Positions 1 to 8,289 of a DNA stretch of 64,000 nt are shown in pieces. The DNA is taken from positions 4,216,001 to 4,280,000 of the forward strand of contig NZ_VFPQ01000001.1 in assembly GCF_006716785.1 (NCBI RefSeq), read 5' to 3'. A program made the position numbers and the translations under genes. How positions within the stretch are numbered: position 1 is the first letter of the stretch; every line of letters starts with the position of its first letter. The DNA is from Thermopolyspora flexuosa. Lineage in GTDB: Bacteria > Actinomycetota > Actinomycetes > Streptosporangiales > Streptosporangiaceae. The notes under the pieces are model-generated. The model was not told the DNA's origin. It made no database searches and worked only from the letters and a program-made list of their open reading frames with translations.

Positions 1-243
1 GTCGGCGCCGAGGGACACCGCCGCGTCGACCGACCCGTCGGGCACGTGGAACACCTTGGCATCGCACAGCGTGGGCTCGATGATCTTGGCGATCTGGTCG
101 CCCTGGCCTGCGCCGACCGCGACCGCGATCCGGCCCGACGTCGCCACCCGGCTGTCCGACAGCAGGGCGCCGAGGTCGGCGACGGCGCCGCGCCGTACCT
201 GCACGGTGAGCGGCGCGGTGAGCATGCGTGCTAACAGCGGCAT
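1..243 (-). CDS. Iron-containing alcohol dehydrogenase family protein, N-terminal fragment
   Basis: This is the first 81 codons of a gene that runs off the left edge of the window. The ATG at 243 follows a purine-rich ribosome site (GAAAGGGGTGG). The residues read as the start of an AraM / glycerol-1-phosphate dehydrogenase-type protein: a beta strand with a short loop (LTVQVRRGAVADLGALL) and then a nucleotide-binding stretch (RIAVAVGAGQGDQ). Family members reduce a keto-polyol phosphate with NAD(P)H and a metal. The gene lies 43 bases downstream of a nucleotidyltransferase on the same strand, so it probably supplies the polyol phosphate that is then cytidylylated. The substrate cannot be read from this fragment, and the metal ligands lie outside the window. 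Confidence 0.6.
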   Translation of the reverse strand, partial: MPLLARMLTAPLTVQVRRGAVADLGALLSDSRVATSGRIAVAVGAGQGDQIAKIIEPTLCDAKVFHVPDGSVDAAVSLGAD

Positions 244-286
244 GGCCACCCCTTTCGCACAGGGATGCGGTGGAGCGCGGCGCGGA

Positions 287-1036
287 TCATGAGACCGGCT
301 CCGTGTACCGGGCGGCGATCCGCCGGGCCTTGGCGAGGTCGTTGTGGTCGTCCACCTCGACCCAGTCCACCGTGCCGATCGGCGCGACCCCGATCTTCTC
401 GCCCCGGGCCACCATCTCGGCGTAGCCGTCCTCGTAGTAGAGCTGCGGGTCCCGCTCGAAGGTGGCCTTGAGCGCGTCGGCGAGCCGCTCGGCCGCGCCG
501 GGGCGGATCAGGGTGGCGCCGATGTACTCGCCGTACGCCCGCGCCGGGTCCATCAGCTTGGTGATCTCGCGAAGGTACCCGTCCTCGGTGAGGGTGACCT
601 TCATCTCCTCCTCGCCGAGCGTCTTGACGTCGTCCACGGCGAGCAGGATGTCGGTGGTCGCGGGGGCGGACAGCAGGGTCTGTTCCACCGACACCGGGTG
701 CACGGTGTCGCCGTTGACCAGCAGCGCACCCTGCCCGAAGTACTCCCGCGCGCACCACAGCGAGTAGGCGTTGTTCCACTCCTCGGCCTTGTCGTTGTGC
801 ACGAGGGTGAGCCGCACGCCGTGCCTGCGCTCCAGGTCCGCCTTGCGGTCGTGTACGGCCTGCGCCGCGTAGCCGACGATCACCACCACGTCGCGTAGGT
901 CCACCGCCGCGAGGTTGCGCAGCGCGATGTCGAGGATCGTCGTCTCGCCGTCAACCGGCACGAGCGCCTTGGGCAGCGTGTCGGTGTACGGCCGGAGCCG
1001 TCGACCGGCCCCGGCGGCCAGCACCATTCCGAGCAA
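287..1036 (-). CDS. Sugar/polyol-phosphate nucleotidyltransferase (phosphocholine cytidylyltransferase-like)
   Basis: The 249-residue GT-A-fold nucleotidyltransferase opens with the signature GAGRRLRPYTDTLPKALVPV at about residues 9-28. It has the metal-binding NGDTVHP loop near residue 108 and ends with a DWVEVDDHNDLAKA segment typical of phosphocholine or inositol-phosphate cytidylyltransferases. It should couple NTP, probably CTP, to a small phosphorylated alcohol and release pyrophosphate. The start is TTG at 1036, placed 6 bases after GGAG; the ATG at 1027 is the alternative but has worse spacing. It lies between a dehydrogenase and a CDP-alcohol phosphotransferase, which suggests one pathway of make, activate and transfer. 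The exact alcohol is unknown. Confidence 0.8.
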   Translation of the reverse strand: MLGMVLAAGAGRRLRPYTDTLPKALVPVDGETTILDIALRNLAAVDLRDVVVIVGYAAQAVHDRKADLERRHGVRLTLVHNDKAEEWNNAYSLWCAREYFGQGALLVNGDTVHPVSVEQTLLSAPATTDILLAVDDVKTLGEEEMKVTLTEDGYLREITKLMDPARAYGEYIGATLIRPGAAERLADALKATFERDPQLYYEDGYAEMVARGEKIGVAPIGTVDWVEVDDHNDLAKARRIAARYTEPVS

Positions 1037-1130
1037 GGTGCACTCCTGATGTCCGAGCGGTTCCTATGTAGGCCAAAAGGGTAGTTGCCTGACAGTGGTG
1101 ATCGTGTAATCGGGAGTTCACCACCGTGCC

Positions 1131-1150
1131 CACACGGTAAGAACCGTGTG
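1131..1150 (-). terminator. Stem-loop between the membrane-protein and nucleotidyltransferase genes
   Basis: Perfect 8-bp inverted repeat CACACGGT / ACCGTGTG with a 4-base loop, starting 5 bases after the stop codon of the leftward gene ending at 1156. No T-run follows. It could be a terminator or a processing site separating two expression units; the 119-base gap leaves room for a second promoter for the nucleotidyltransferase gene. Confidence 0.5.
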
Positions 1151-1155
1151 AAGGC

Positions 1156-1773
1156 TCACTCCCCGGCATCCGCCGGGACGGCCGCCTCGTCGGAGTCCGT
1201 GGCGGCCGCCCAGCAGGTGACGCTCTCCCACAGGAACACGCCCCACAGGTAGATCGCGAGCAGCAGGACGAGCGCGGGTACCGCGCCCACGAGCGCGACG
1301 ACCAGCATGCGGCCCTCCCAGCCGAGGCCGGCCGTGCCAAGCCAGCGCGGCGGGTAGACCCGCTGCCGCATGCGCTGCACAAGATCATAGTGGTGGAACA
1401 GGACCGCTCCGAGCAGCGCGAACACCACCGGCCACGGCACCGCCCAGGCGAGCGCGACGGCGAGGACGAAGCCGTACTCCATCAGCCGCAGCACCGGCAC
1501 GGTCAGCCAGTCGAGCCGGCCGTCGTGCGCGTGCGAGCTGCCCGGCCCGGCGAGCAGCACCGCCACCACCGGCACGAAGATCGACAGCGTGGGCGACTTC
1601 GCCACCCCGACCGCGAGCAGCACGCCGCCCACGAACGCCCCGGCGATCGCGGGCGGCAGCGGCGGGAGCTGCCCGGCGACCACCGCCCCCATCGTGCGGG
1701 CGAGGCCGCCGTCGTCCCGGTAGGCGATGATCGGGGAACGGGGCACGGGCACCATGTGCACGGTCACGGACAT
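1156..1773 (-). CDS. Membrane protein, probable detached C-terminal partner of the CDP-alcohol phosphotransferase (DUF5941-like)
   Basis: The 205-residue protein begins MSVTVHMVPVPRSPIIAYRDDGG and has about five hydrophobic segments between residues 35 and 185, with a cytosolic-looking acidic tail. The ATG at 1773 shares its A with the TGA of the upstream CDP-alcohol phosphotransferase gene (TGATG), so translation is probably coupled. The YRDDGGLAR opening is what I associate with the actinobacterial DUF5941 region, which I recall as fused to the C-terminus of such transferases in Streptomyces; that family call is from memory. It probably forms a membrane complex with the transferase. No catalytic motif is visible. 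Confidence 0.6.
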   Translation of the reverse strand: MSVTVHMVPVPRSPIIAYRDDGGLARTMGAVVAGQLPPLPPAIAGAFVGGVLLAVGVAKSPTLSIFVPVVAVLLAGPGSSHAHDGRLDWLTVPVLRLMEYGFVLAVALAWAVPWPVVFALLGAVLFHHYDLVQRMRQRVYPPRWLGTAGLGWEGRMLVVALVGAVPALVLLLAIYLWGVFLWESVTCWAAATDSDEAAVPADAGE

Positions 1774-3533
1774 CACCCCTCCGCCGCACGCACGGACCGC
1801 AGGACGCGGCCCGCCAGCATGTAGAGCGTCGCCACCCCGCCCCAGGCGAGCAGGGTGAGGAACGTCACCCTGGCCTGGAACAGGGGGGCGGTGACGCAGA
1901 TGAGCGCGGTCCGCTCGCCGATCGGGAGCACCACCATGCGCCGCGCCCACACCAGCCGCGGCGCCCGCCGCGCCCGGCCTGCGGTGCCGCGCCGCCCGCC
2001 GCCGGTTACGGGCTCACCAGGTGCGGCGTCGTCCGGGCCGAGGTCGTAGGGCAGGGTGAGGGAGCGGGCGGGGCCGCGCCGTCCCCCGCCGTCCCGGTCG
2101 GACGGGAACGCGTCCGCGTACGCCGAGCCGATGGCGTGGCGCAGCGCGAGCAGCAGCATCGCGGCGATCGCGAGCGGCCAGACGGTCTCCCGCTGCTCGT
2201 CGACCGCCGTGTACCCGATGGCGAGCGCCGCGTACACGCCGAACTCCTTGCCCCGGTCGCACACGGTGTCGAGCCAGGCGCCGAGCGCGGTGCGGCGCCG
2301 GGTGAACCGGGCGAGCTGCCCGTCCACGCAGTCGAGCACGAACGACAGGTAGTACGCGAGCGCGCCGGCGAGCAGGCCGGCCGTGGTGCCCGCGGAGAAC
2401 CAGACGGCGGCGATGGCGGCGAAGCCGACCGAGATGCCGGTGACCGCGTTCGGGGTGAGCTTGGCCCGCGCCGCGGCCGGCACCAGGTGCCCCGACCAGG
2501 AGCTCACCGCGTACCGGGTGAACACCCCGTCGTCCTGCTTGATCGCGGCGTCGAGCCGGGCCCGCTCCTCGTCCACCTCGGCGAGCGCGGCGAGCTCGGC
2601 CTCGGCGGCGGCCCGGTCGGCGACGCGGCGGGCGCGCAGCGGGCCCAGGGTCACCGCCCGGACCGGGACGCCCGCCCGGACCAGGCCGGTGAGCAGCAGC
2701 TCGCCCGCCTGGGCGGCGGGCACCGCGCCCAGCCGTCCCGCCTCGACGAGGCCGGCGAGCTCCTCGGCCACCTCGGCGAGGGCCGCGAGGTCCCGGCGGC
2801 AGACCCGGAGCGCCCCGGCGAACGTGGCGTTCGCCGCGGTGACCTCGTGGAACGCGTTGCCCGCCGCGGCCACCCGGCCGTCCTCCACCCGGACCGGGGC
2901 GCGCAGCGGGCCCGCCCCGGCGGCCGGTCCGACGAGTGCGCCCGTCTCCGGCCCGGCCAGGTCGACCAGCCGGGCGACGGCCTCGGTGTGCGCCACCAGG
3001 TCGCCGGGGAGCACGAGCAGCGGCCCGGGGTCGGCGCGGGCGACCGCGGCCACCTCGCGCAGGTCGGCGGCGAGGTCCCCGCTGGTGATCACGTGCGGGC
3101 GGAGCCGCCCGCTCCGGGAGAGCACGGCCGTGACGTCGTCGGCGGTGAGCAGCGCGCCCTCGTCCGGCAGGGTGCCGGAGGCCGTGACGCCACCGCCGGC
3201 GGCGGCGCGCGGGTCGGTGGCCGTGCCGGTGACCTGCCCGGCGGACGGGTCGGCGGCGAAGGCGGCGTGGTGCGGCGCGGCGGCGTCGCGTGCGATCACG
3301 TGCAGCCGGGCGACGGGCAGCCTGCCGAGCTGACCGGCGAGGCGGGCGAGCAGGGCGACCGGGCCGGGTTCCGGCTCCGCGTCGTCCGGCGCTCCGGCCG
3401 CCTGCGGCTCGGTGACGGTCAGCCCGGCGGCGGGCGTGGTCGCGATGATCAGGGCCGCGGCCTGCGGCACCGCGTTCGGGCCCGGCGGGAATACGACGGC
3501 GGAATCAGGCAATCGACTCAGACTCCCCGGCAC
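1773..3533 (-). CDS. CDP-alcohol phosphatidyltransferase with a degenerate N-terminal nucleotidyltransferase-like domain
   Basis: Protein of 586 residues. The C-terminal half is an integral membrane CDP-alcohol phosphotransferase: the full signature D-x2-DG-x2-AR-x8-G-x3-D-x3-D is present with D401, D404, G405, A408, R409, G418, D422 and D426, inside several membrane helices. It should move a phospho-alcohol from a CDP carrier to a lipid or polyol acceptor. Residues 1-330 look like a GT-A nucleotidyltransferase fold but lack the G-x-G-x-R loop and are Ala/Gly rich, so this half is probably inactive. The layout resembles the archaeal and Thermotoga IPCT-DIPPS fusions that make di-inositol phosphate. 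The GTG start at 3533 has no clear ribosome site, so the start is uncertain. It is coupled to the membrane gene downstream. Confidence 0.78.
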   Translation of the reverse strand: MPGSLSRLPDSAVVFPPGPNAVPQAAALIIATTPAAGLTVTEPQAAGAPDDAEPEPGPVALLARLAGQLGRLPVARLHVIARDAAAPHHAAFAADPSAGQVTGTATDPRAAAGGGVTASGTLPDEGALLTADDVTAVLSRSGRLRPHVITSGDLAADLREVAAVARADPGPLLVLPGDLVAHTEAVARLVDLAGPETGALVGPAAGAGPLRAPVRVEDGRVAAAGNAFHEVTAANATFAGALRVCRRDLAALAEVAEELAGLVEAGRLGAVPAAQAGELLLTGLVRAGVPVRAVTLGPLRARRVADRAAAEAELAALAEVDEERARLDAAIKQDDGVFTRYAVSSWSGHLVPAAARAKLTPNAVTGISVGFAAIAAVWFSAGTTAGLLAGALAYYLSFVLDCVDGQLARFTRRRTALGAWLDTVCDRGKEFGVYAALAIGYTAVDEQRETVWPLAIAAMLLLALRHAIGSAYADAFPSDRDGGGRRGPARSLTLPYDLGPDDAAPGEPVTGGGRRGTAGRARRAPRLVWARRMVVLPIGERTALICVTAPLFQARVTFLTLLAWGGVATLYMLAGRVLRSVRAAEG

Positions 3534-4023
3534 GACGGGATGGAAAATCCCGATACGACGCTTCTTTCGGTGCTGCTGCGGTCTCCTGCTTCATCGAGCC
3601 GAGCCTCCGAATCGCACTATCGGGTTTCCGCGGGCCTTCGGGCCGTATCCGCCCCGGTCACCGGCGGCCGCGTGCGGTAATCGAGCACGCACCCCTTCTC
3701 TCCGGGGCCGCGCCGGCCGGGCCGGCTCGCCCCGGTCGGTGCCGATTCGCATAAACCCGACCGTTGCGGTGACCGAGCGACGTCAGCCGCGAATTCCCCG
3801 TGCGGTAAAGGTGGTGAGCGTTCAAGCTACCAAACGCAGTCACTTCGTAACAGTAAAAACGCCGTTTCCTTCCAGACTGACACGGTCACGGCTCCGGGGG
3901 CGATCCGGGTGGCGGTATGTTTGGCCCGGCTGACGCGTGCGTCCCGCCCGTCGCCGGACGTCCCGGCGCGGGTGCGCATCGTGAGGAGACAGGCGGGGAG
4001 TCGGGCAGGAGGAGTCGGACACC
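3534..4023. other. 490-bp divergent intergenic region
   Basis: No gene is supported here. The stretch separates the leftward CDP-alcohol phosphotransferase gene from the rightward IspD-SDR gene and must hold both promoters. An AT-richer core lies at about 3790-3880. The right end carries GGAGGAG, the ribosome site for the GTG at 4024. Short open frames through it have no ribosome site or recognisable protein sequence. Confidence 0.6.
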
Positions 4024-5448
4024 GTGCAGAGCGATGGGCATCCCCGGCAGGCGCGCCGGTCGCGCGCGCTGCCCGTGGTGGCGGTGGTGCTCGCCGGCGG
4101 GGTCGGGCAGCGCATGGGCGCGCCCGTGCCGAAGCAGCTCCTCACGGTCGCGGGGCGGACGATCCTCGAGCACAGCGTCGCGGCCTTCGAGGCGGTGCCG
4201 GAGATCGACGAGATCGTGGTGCTCATGGCGCCGGGGCACGTGGCCGAGGCGGAGCGCATCGTCGCCCGCGGCGGCTTCCGCAAGGTGACCGCGGTGGTCG
4301 AGGGCGGGGCGAGCCGTACCGAGTCGACCTGGCGGGCCCTTGCGGCGCTCGGCGAGCGGGAGTGCGACGTGCTGCTGCACGACGCGGTGCGCCCGCTGGT
4401 GGACGCGGAGGTGATCCGCGCGTGCGTGGCCGCGCTGGAGCACTGCGAGGCGCTGGAGGTGGCGATCCCCAGCGCGGACACGATCGTGCGGGTGACCGGC
4501 GGGCCCGGCGGCGAGATCGTCGCGGACGTGCCGGACCGCGCCACGCTGCGCCGCACCCAGACGCCGCAGGGGTTCCGGCTGTCGGTGATCCGGGAGGCGT
4601 ACCGGCGGGCGTTCGCCGACCCGGGCTTCGCCGAGCGGCCCGCCACCGACGACTGCGGGGTGGTGCTGCGCTACCTGCCCGAGGTGCCGATTCACGTGGT
4701 GCCCGGCGCCGAGCACAACCTGAAGATCACCCACCCGGTGGACGTGGCGATCGCCGAGCGGCTCTTCGAGCTGACCGGGCGCGCCGCCGCGCCGCTCCCC
4801 GATCCGGCGGCGGGGCGGGCGGCGTTCGCGGGCCGGACCGTGGTGGTGTTCGGCGACGGCCGGGGCGCGGCGGCCGCGATCGCCGACCGGCTCGCCGGGT
4901 ACGGCGCGGCCGTGCACCGGTACGGCACCGCGGACGGGCCGCGGCCCGGCGACGCGCGGGCGGTCGACGAGGCGCTCGCCACCGTGCTCGCCACGGCGGC
5001 CGAGAAGTCGGGCCGCGTGGACCACGTGGTGTGCGCGGTGGACCCGCCGCCGGCCGGGCGGTTGGAGCAGGCCGCGCCGGAGGCGATCGCCGCGGCGCTG
5101 GGCGGCGGCTGCGCGGGTCCGGCGCAGGTGGCGCGGGCGGCCCTGCCGTACCTGCGGGAGAGCCGGGGCCAGCTGCTGCTGTGCGTCTGGCCGCCGGAGC
5201 CGGACGAGGCGGGGAGCGCGCTGCACGCGCCGGTGCGGGCCGCGGTCGCCGCGCTCGCCGGCGCGCTGGCCAAGGAGTGGGCGGGCCACGAGATCCGCGT
5301 CAACTGCGTCGACCCCGCCACGGCGAACGGTGGCGGGGCCGGGGGCATGACGGGCGCGGCCGCTGTTTCGGCGCTGGCCGAGACCGCGCTCGCCGTACTC
5401 GCCTCCGGCCGTACCGGCGCGGTGCTCGGCGTGCGCGCCGCGGGCTGA
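4024..5448 (+). CDS. IspD-family cytidylyltransferase fused to a degenerate short-chain dehydrogenase domain
   Basis: Residues 15-240 are an IspD/TarI-type cytidylyltransferase with the CTP loop LAGGVGQRMGAPVPKQ (R30, K37) and the HDAVRPLV motif. Residues 265-474 have the length and ending of a short-chain dehydrogenase (LAKEWAGHEIRVNCVDP). The architecture matches Bcs1 of Haemophilus influenzae, which makes CDP-ribitol from ribulose 5-phosphate. Here the reductase half looks dead: the Tyr-x3-Lys pair is replaced by H401 and R405, and the nucleotide loop reads VVFGDGRGAAAA instead of TGxxxGIG. The GTG start at 4024 has a strong GGAGGAG site. It probably makes a CDP-polyol for a wall polymer, although a true MEP-pathway IspD role cannot be excluded. 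Confidence 0.8.
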   Translation: MQSDGHPRQARRSRALPVVAVVLAGGVGQRMGAPVPKQLLTVAGRTILEHSVAAFEAVPEIDEIVVLMAPGHVAEAERIVARGGFRKVTAVVEGGASRTESTWRALAALGERECDVLLHDAVRPLVDAEVIRACVAALEHCEALEVAIPSADTIVRVTGGPGGEIVADVPDRATLRRTQTPQGFRLSVIREAYRRAFADPGFAERPATDDCGVVLRYLPEVPIHVVPGAEHNLKITHPVDVAIAERLFELTGRAAAPLPDPAAGRAAFAGRTVVVFGDGRGAAAAIADRLAGYGAAVHRYGTADGPRPGDARAVDEALATVLATAAEKSGRVDHVVCAVDPPPAGRLEQAAPEAIAAALGGGCAGPAQVARAALPYLRESRGQLLLCVWPPEPDEAGSALHAPVRAAVAALAGALAKEWAGHEIRVNCVDPATANGGGAGGMTGAAAVSALAETALAVLASGRTGAVLGVRAAG

Positions 5449-5468
5449 GCCGCGGCGCGCTCAGCGGT

Positions 5469-6536
5469 TCAGTGCCGGGCGGGGTTCGCCCCGGCGCCCT
5501 GCTGGGTCCGGGCGAGCCGCGCCGCGGCGTTCTTCGCCAGGCTCGGCGGGCTGGTGAGGAAGCCGAGCCCCCAGGACATGTGCATGGTGATGTAGGCGAT
5601 CGGCAGCCAGGCGCGGGACTTGGCGGACAGCCCCGACCCGGTCGCCACCGACCCGGCGAGGATCGCCGCAAGGTAGCCCAGCGGGAGGACGAGCGCGGGC
5701 CAGAAGAACGGCGCGGCCACCAGCCCGGCGAGCACGCCGACCACGGCGGCGGGCGGGGCGAGGTACCGCATGTTGATCGTGCCCGGGTGGGTGCGGGCCA
5801 CCACGTGGCGCCAGCGGCCGTAGTGGAAGTACTGCTTGGCGAGCGCCTTCACGTTCGGGCGGGGGCGGTAGGAGACCCGCATCCGCGGCTGGAAGTACAC
5901 CAGGCCGCCGGTCTTGCGGATGCGGTAGTTCATCTCCCAGTCCTGGGCGCGCAGGAAGTGCTCGTCGTAGCCGCCGACCCGCTCCAGCGCCGAGCGCCGG
6001 AACACCCCCAGATAGACGGTGTCGGCCGGCCCGGGCTCGCCACCGGTGTGGAACCGCGCGCCGCCCACGCCGATCTTCGAGGTCATGGCGCGGGCCACGG
6101 CCTTCTCGAACGGGGTGATCCCCTCGGCGGCCATGATGCCGCCCACGTTGTCGGCGCCGGTCGCCTCCAGCGTCTCCACCGCCACCCGCAGGTAGTCCGG
6201 CGGGAGCATGGCGTGGCCGTCGACGCGGGCGATGATGTCGTATCGGGTGGCCGCGATCGCGGCGTTGAGCGCGTTCGGGGTGCGGCCGGTCGGGTTCGGC
6301 ACGACCCGGACCCGGGGGTCCTCGGCGGCGAGCGCGTCGGCGACCTCCTGAGTGCGGTCCTGGGAGGGGCCGACGGCGAGCACGACCTCGATCGGTCCGT
6401 CGTACTGCTGGGACAGCACCTGGTGGACCGCGTCGCGCAGATGCCGCTCCTCATTGAGGATCGGCATGATCACGGATATGGGTGGCCAGACACGTGTCAT
6501 CTGGGCAACTCGTGGCGAGTCGGGGAACTGCTTCAT
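5469..6536 (-). CDS. Family 2 glycosyltransferase (ExoA-like), membrane anchored
   Basis: Protein of about 355 residues. The N-terminus has the GT2 opening PPISVIMPILNEERHLRDAV and a DGHAMLPPDYL motif in place of the DxD metal site, followed by DEHFLRAQDWEMNYR, the usual acceptor-side ED motif. The last third has two or three membrane helices. Succinoglycan ExoA-type enzymes add a sugar to a lipid-linked saccharide on the inner face of the membrane. I chose the ATG at 6536 (MKQFPDS); the ATG at 6500 (MTRVWPP) is as likely, and neither has a strong ribosome site. It is convergent with the IspD-SDR gene and divergent from the LCP gene, consistent with envelope glycopolymer synthesis. Confidence 0.8.
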   Translation of the reverse strand: MKQFPDSPRVAQMTRVWPPISVIMPILNEERHLRDAVHQVLSQQYDGPIEVVLAVGPSQDRTQEVADALAAEDPRVRVVPNPTGRTPNALNAAIAATRYDIIARVDGHAMLPPDYLRVAVETLEATGADNVGGIMAAEGITPFEKAVARAMTSKIGVGGARFHTGGEPGPADTVYLGVFRRSALERVGGYDEHFLRAQDWEMNYRIRKTGGLVYFQPRMRVSYRPRPNVKALAKQYFHYGRWRHVVARTHPGTINMRYLAPPAAVVGVLAGLVAAPFFWPALVLPLGYLAAILAGSVATGSGLSAKSRAWLPIAYITMHMSWGLGFLTSPPSLAKNAAARLARTQQGAGANPARH

Positions 6537-6657
6537 GGCTGCGATCACGCTACTGTACGAGCGGGCAGGGATCGCAACAGACGCGGAATTCCGCGCGCGG
6601 CCCGGCGACCCGGGATGTTCGAGAACGCCCCGAGATTGACGGAGAGGGGGCACCGCG

Positions 6658-8271
6658 ATGCGCGACGACGACCCCGGTGCCCGTGCGGCCGGCTCCGGTG
6701 ACGAGGCCGAGGTCGGCTCCGGGGTGCGGGTCGGTGGGGACGCCTACGGCAAGGTACGGCTCGACCCGCCGCGCGCGTCCCGTACCGGCGGCCGGTCCGG
6801 CCCGCGGCCCGCGCCGCCCGGCTGCCTGCGCCGTGCCGTACGGCGGAAGCGGCGGGACCCGCGGGCGCGGCGGCGGTCGCTGATCGTCACCGGCGCGCTG
6901 TCCGCGCTCGTGCTCGCCGGGTCGGGCGTGGTGTGGGCGCTGCCGAACTACGCGGCCGGGCAGGTCGGCGCGGTCGACGCGGGCACGGTGGAGGCCGAGC
7001 CGCGCGGCGCGCTCAACATCCTGCTCGTCGGTGTGGACCGGCGCGACCACCTCACCCGCAGGCAGCAGAACCTGCTCCACCTCGGCCGTGACCTCGGGCG
7101 GCGCACCGACACGATGATGCTCATCCACCTGTCCGAGGACCACGACCGGATCACCGTGGTGAGCCTGCCCCGGGACAGCTGGGTGACCATCCCCGGCAAG
7201 GGCGAGCACAAGATCAACTCGGCGTACCAGTTCGGCGGGCCCAAGCTGACCGTGGAGACGGTACGGCAGGCCACCGGGCTGCCGATCCACCACTACGTCG
7301 AGGTGAACGTGCTCGGCTTCATCGACGTGGTGGACGCGGTCGGCGGCATCGAGGTGTGCACCCCGGTGCCGATCAACGACACGAAGACGAAGTTCCGGCT
7401 GCCCGCGGGCACGCACGAGCTCGACGGGGTGCAGGCGCTGTTCTACGCCCGCACCCGGGCCACCGCCCGCTCCGACCTCGACCGCATCGACCGGCAGCAG
7501 CAGGTGCTGTCCGCGCTGCTCGACCGGGCGCTCAGCGGCGGCACCCTCGCCAACCCGGTCCGGCTCACCAACCTGATCAACTCCGCGCTGCGCACGATCA
7601 CCGTGGACCGGGCGCTCAGCCAGAACCTGCTCGGCCTCGCCGAGCAGCTCCGCGACGTGTCCACCGACGACGTGGAGTTCGCCACGGTGCCGCTCGCCGA
7701 CGTGGACTACCGCACGCCCACCGGCGAGTCGGCCGTGCTGTGGGACAAGGCCGCCGCGGCCGAGCTGTTCCGCCGGATCAAGGACGACGAGCCGCTCATC
7801 AAGCCAGTTACGTCGCCGTCCGCCACCCCCTCCTCCGGAGGCACGGCCACCCCCGGCGGCGCCGCCTCGGCCACGCCGAGCCCGTCCGCGTCGCCCACGA
7901 TCCCGCCGTCGCGGATCATGCTGCGCGTGTACAACGGCACCGACGTCAACGGGCTCGGGGCCCGGACGCGGCAGGAGCTGATCGACGCCGGCTTCCTCGT
8001 CCCCTCCCCCGCCGGGAACACCGCGACCGCCTACGAGAAGACCGTGATCAGGTACGCGCCGGGCCGGGAGGACTCGGCGCGCACGGTCGCCGCCGCGATC
8101 CCCGGCGCCGAGGTACGGCAGGCCGACATCGAGGGCATCGAGGTCATCGTCGGCCGGCAGCACCCGGGCGTGCGCAAGGTGACCGTGGCCGTGCCCTCGC
8201 CCGCGGCCACGCCGGGGGCCTCGCCGTCCCCGTCGGCGCGGACCGCGACCCAGAACATCTGCCGGAGCTGA
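6658..8271 (+). CDS. LytR-CpsA-Psr (LCP) family glycopolymer ligase with LytR_C domain
   Basis: Protein of 537 residues with a basic cytosolic tail of about 70 residues, one membrane helix at about 75-97, and an extracellular LCP domain at about 115-300. Hallmarks include NILLVGVDRR, RTDTMMLIHL, SLPRDSWV, KINSAY and the arginine-rich YARTRATARSDLDRIDRQQQ. A Ser/Thr/Pro linker leads to a LytR_C domain (MLRVYNGTDVNGLGART). LCP enzymes move lipid-linked teichoic acid or other glycopolymers onto peptidoglycan or arabinogalactan outside the membrane. The ATG at 6658 follows GGAGAGGGGG. With the polyol cytidylyltransferases and GT2 to the left it completes a plausible wall-polymer set. Confidence 0.9.
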   Translation: MRDDDPGARAAGSGDEAEVGSGVRVGGDAYGKVRLDPPRASRTGGRSGPRPAPPGCLRRAVRRKRRDPRARRRSLIVTGALSALVLAGSGVVWALPNYAAGQVGAVDAGTVEAEPRGALNILLVGVDRRDHLTRRQQNLLHLGRDLGRRTDTMMLIHLSEDHDRITVVSLPRDSWVTIPGKGEHKINSAYQFGGPKLTVETVRQATGLPIHHYVEVNVLGFIDVVDAVGGIEVCTPVPINDTKTKFRLPAGTHELDGVQALFYARTRATARSDLDRIDRQQQVLSALLDRALSGGTLANPVRLTNLINSALRTITVDRALSQNLLGLAEQLRDVSTDDVEFATVPLADVDYRTPTGESAVLWDKAAAAELFRRIKDDEPLIKPVTSPSATPSSGGTATPGGAASATPSPSASPTIPPSRIMLRVYNGTDVNGLGARTRQELIDAGFLVPSPAGNTATAYEKTVIRYAPGREDSARTVAAAIPGAEVRQADIEGIEVIVGRQHPGVRKVTVAVPSPAATPGASPSPSARTATQNICRS

Positions 8272-8289
8272 CGCGCCCGGCGTACCGGC

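Noticed and set aside
4024-5448. Calling this gene ispD of the MEP pathway
   Set aside because: The C-terminal SDR-like half and the neighbours suit CDP-polyol synthesis better; no ispF adjoins it.
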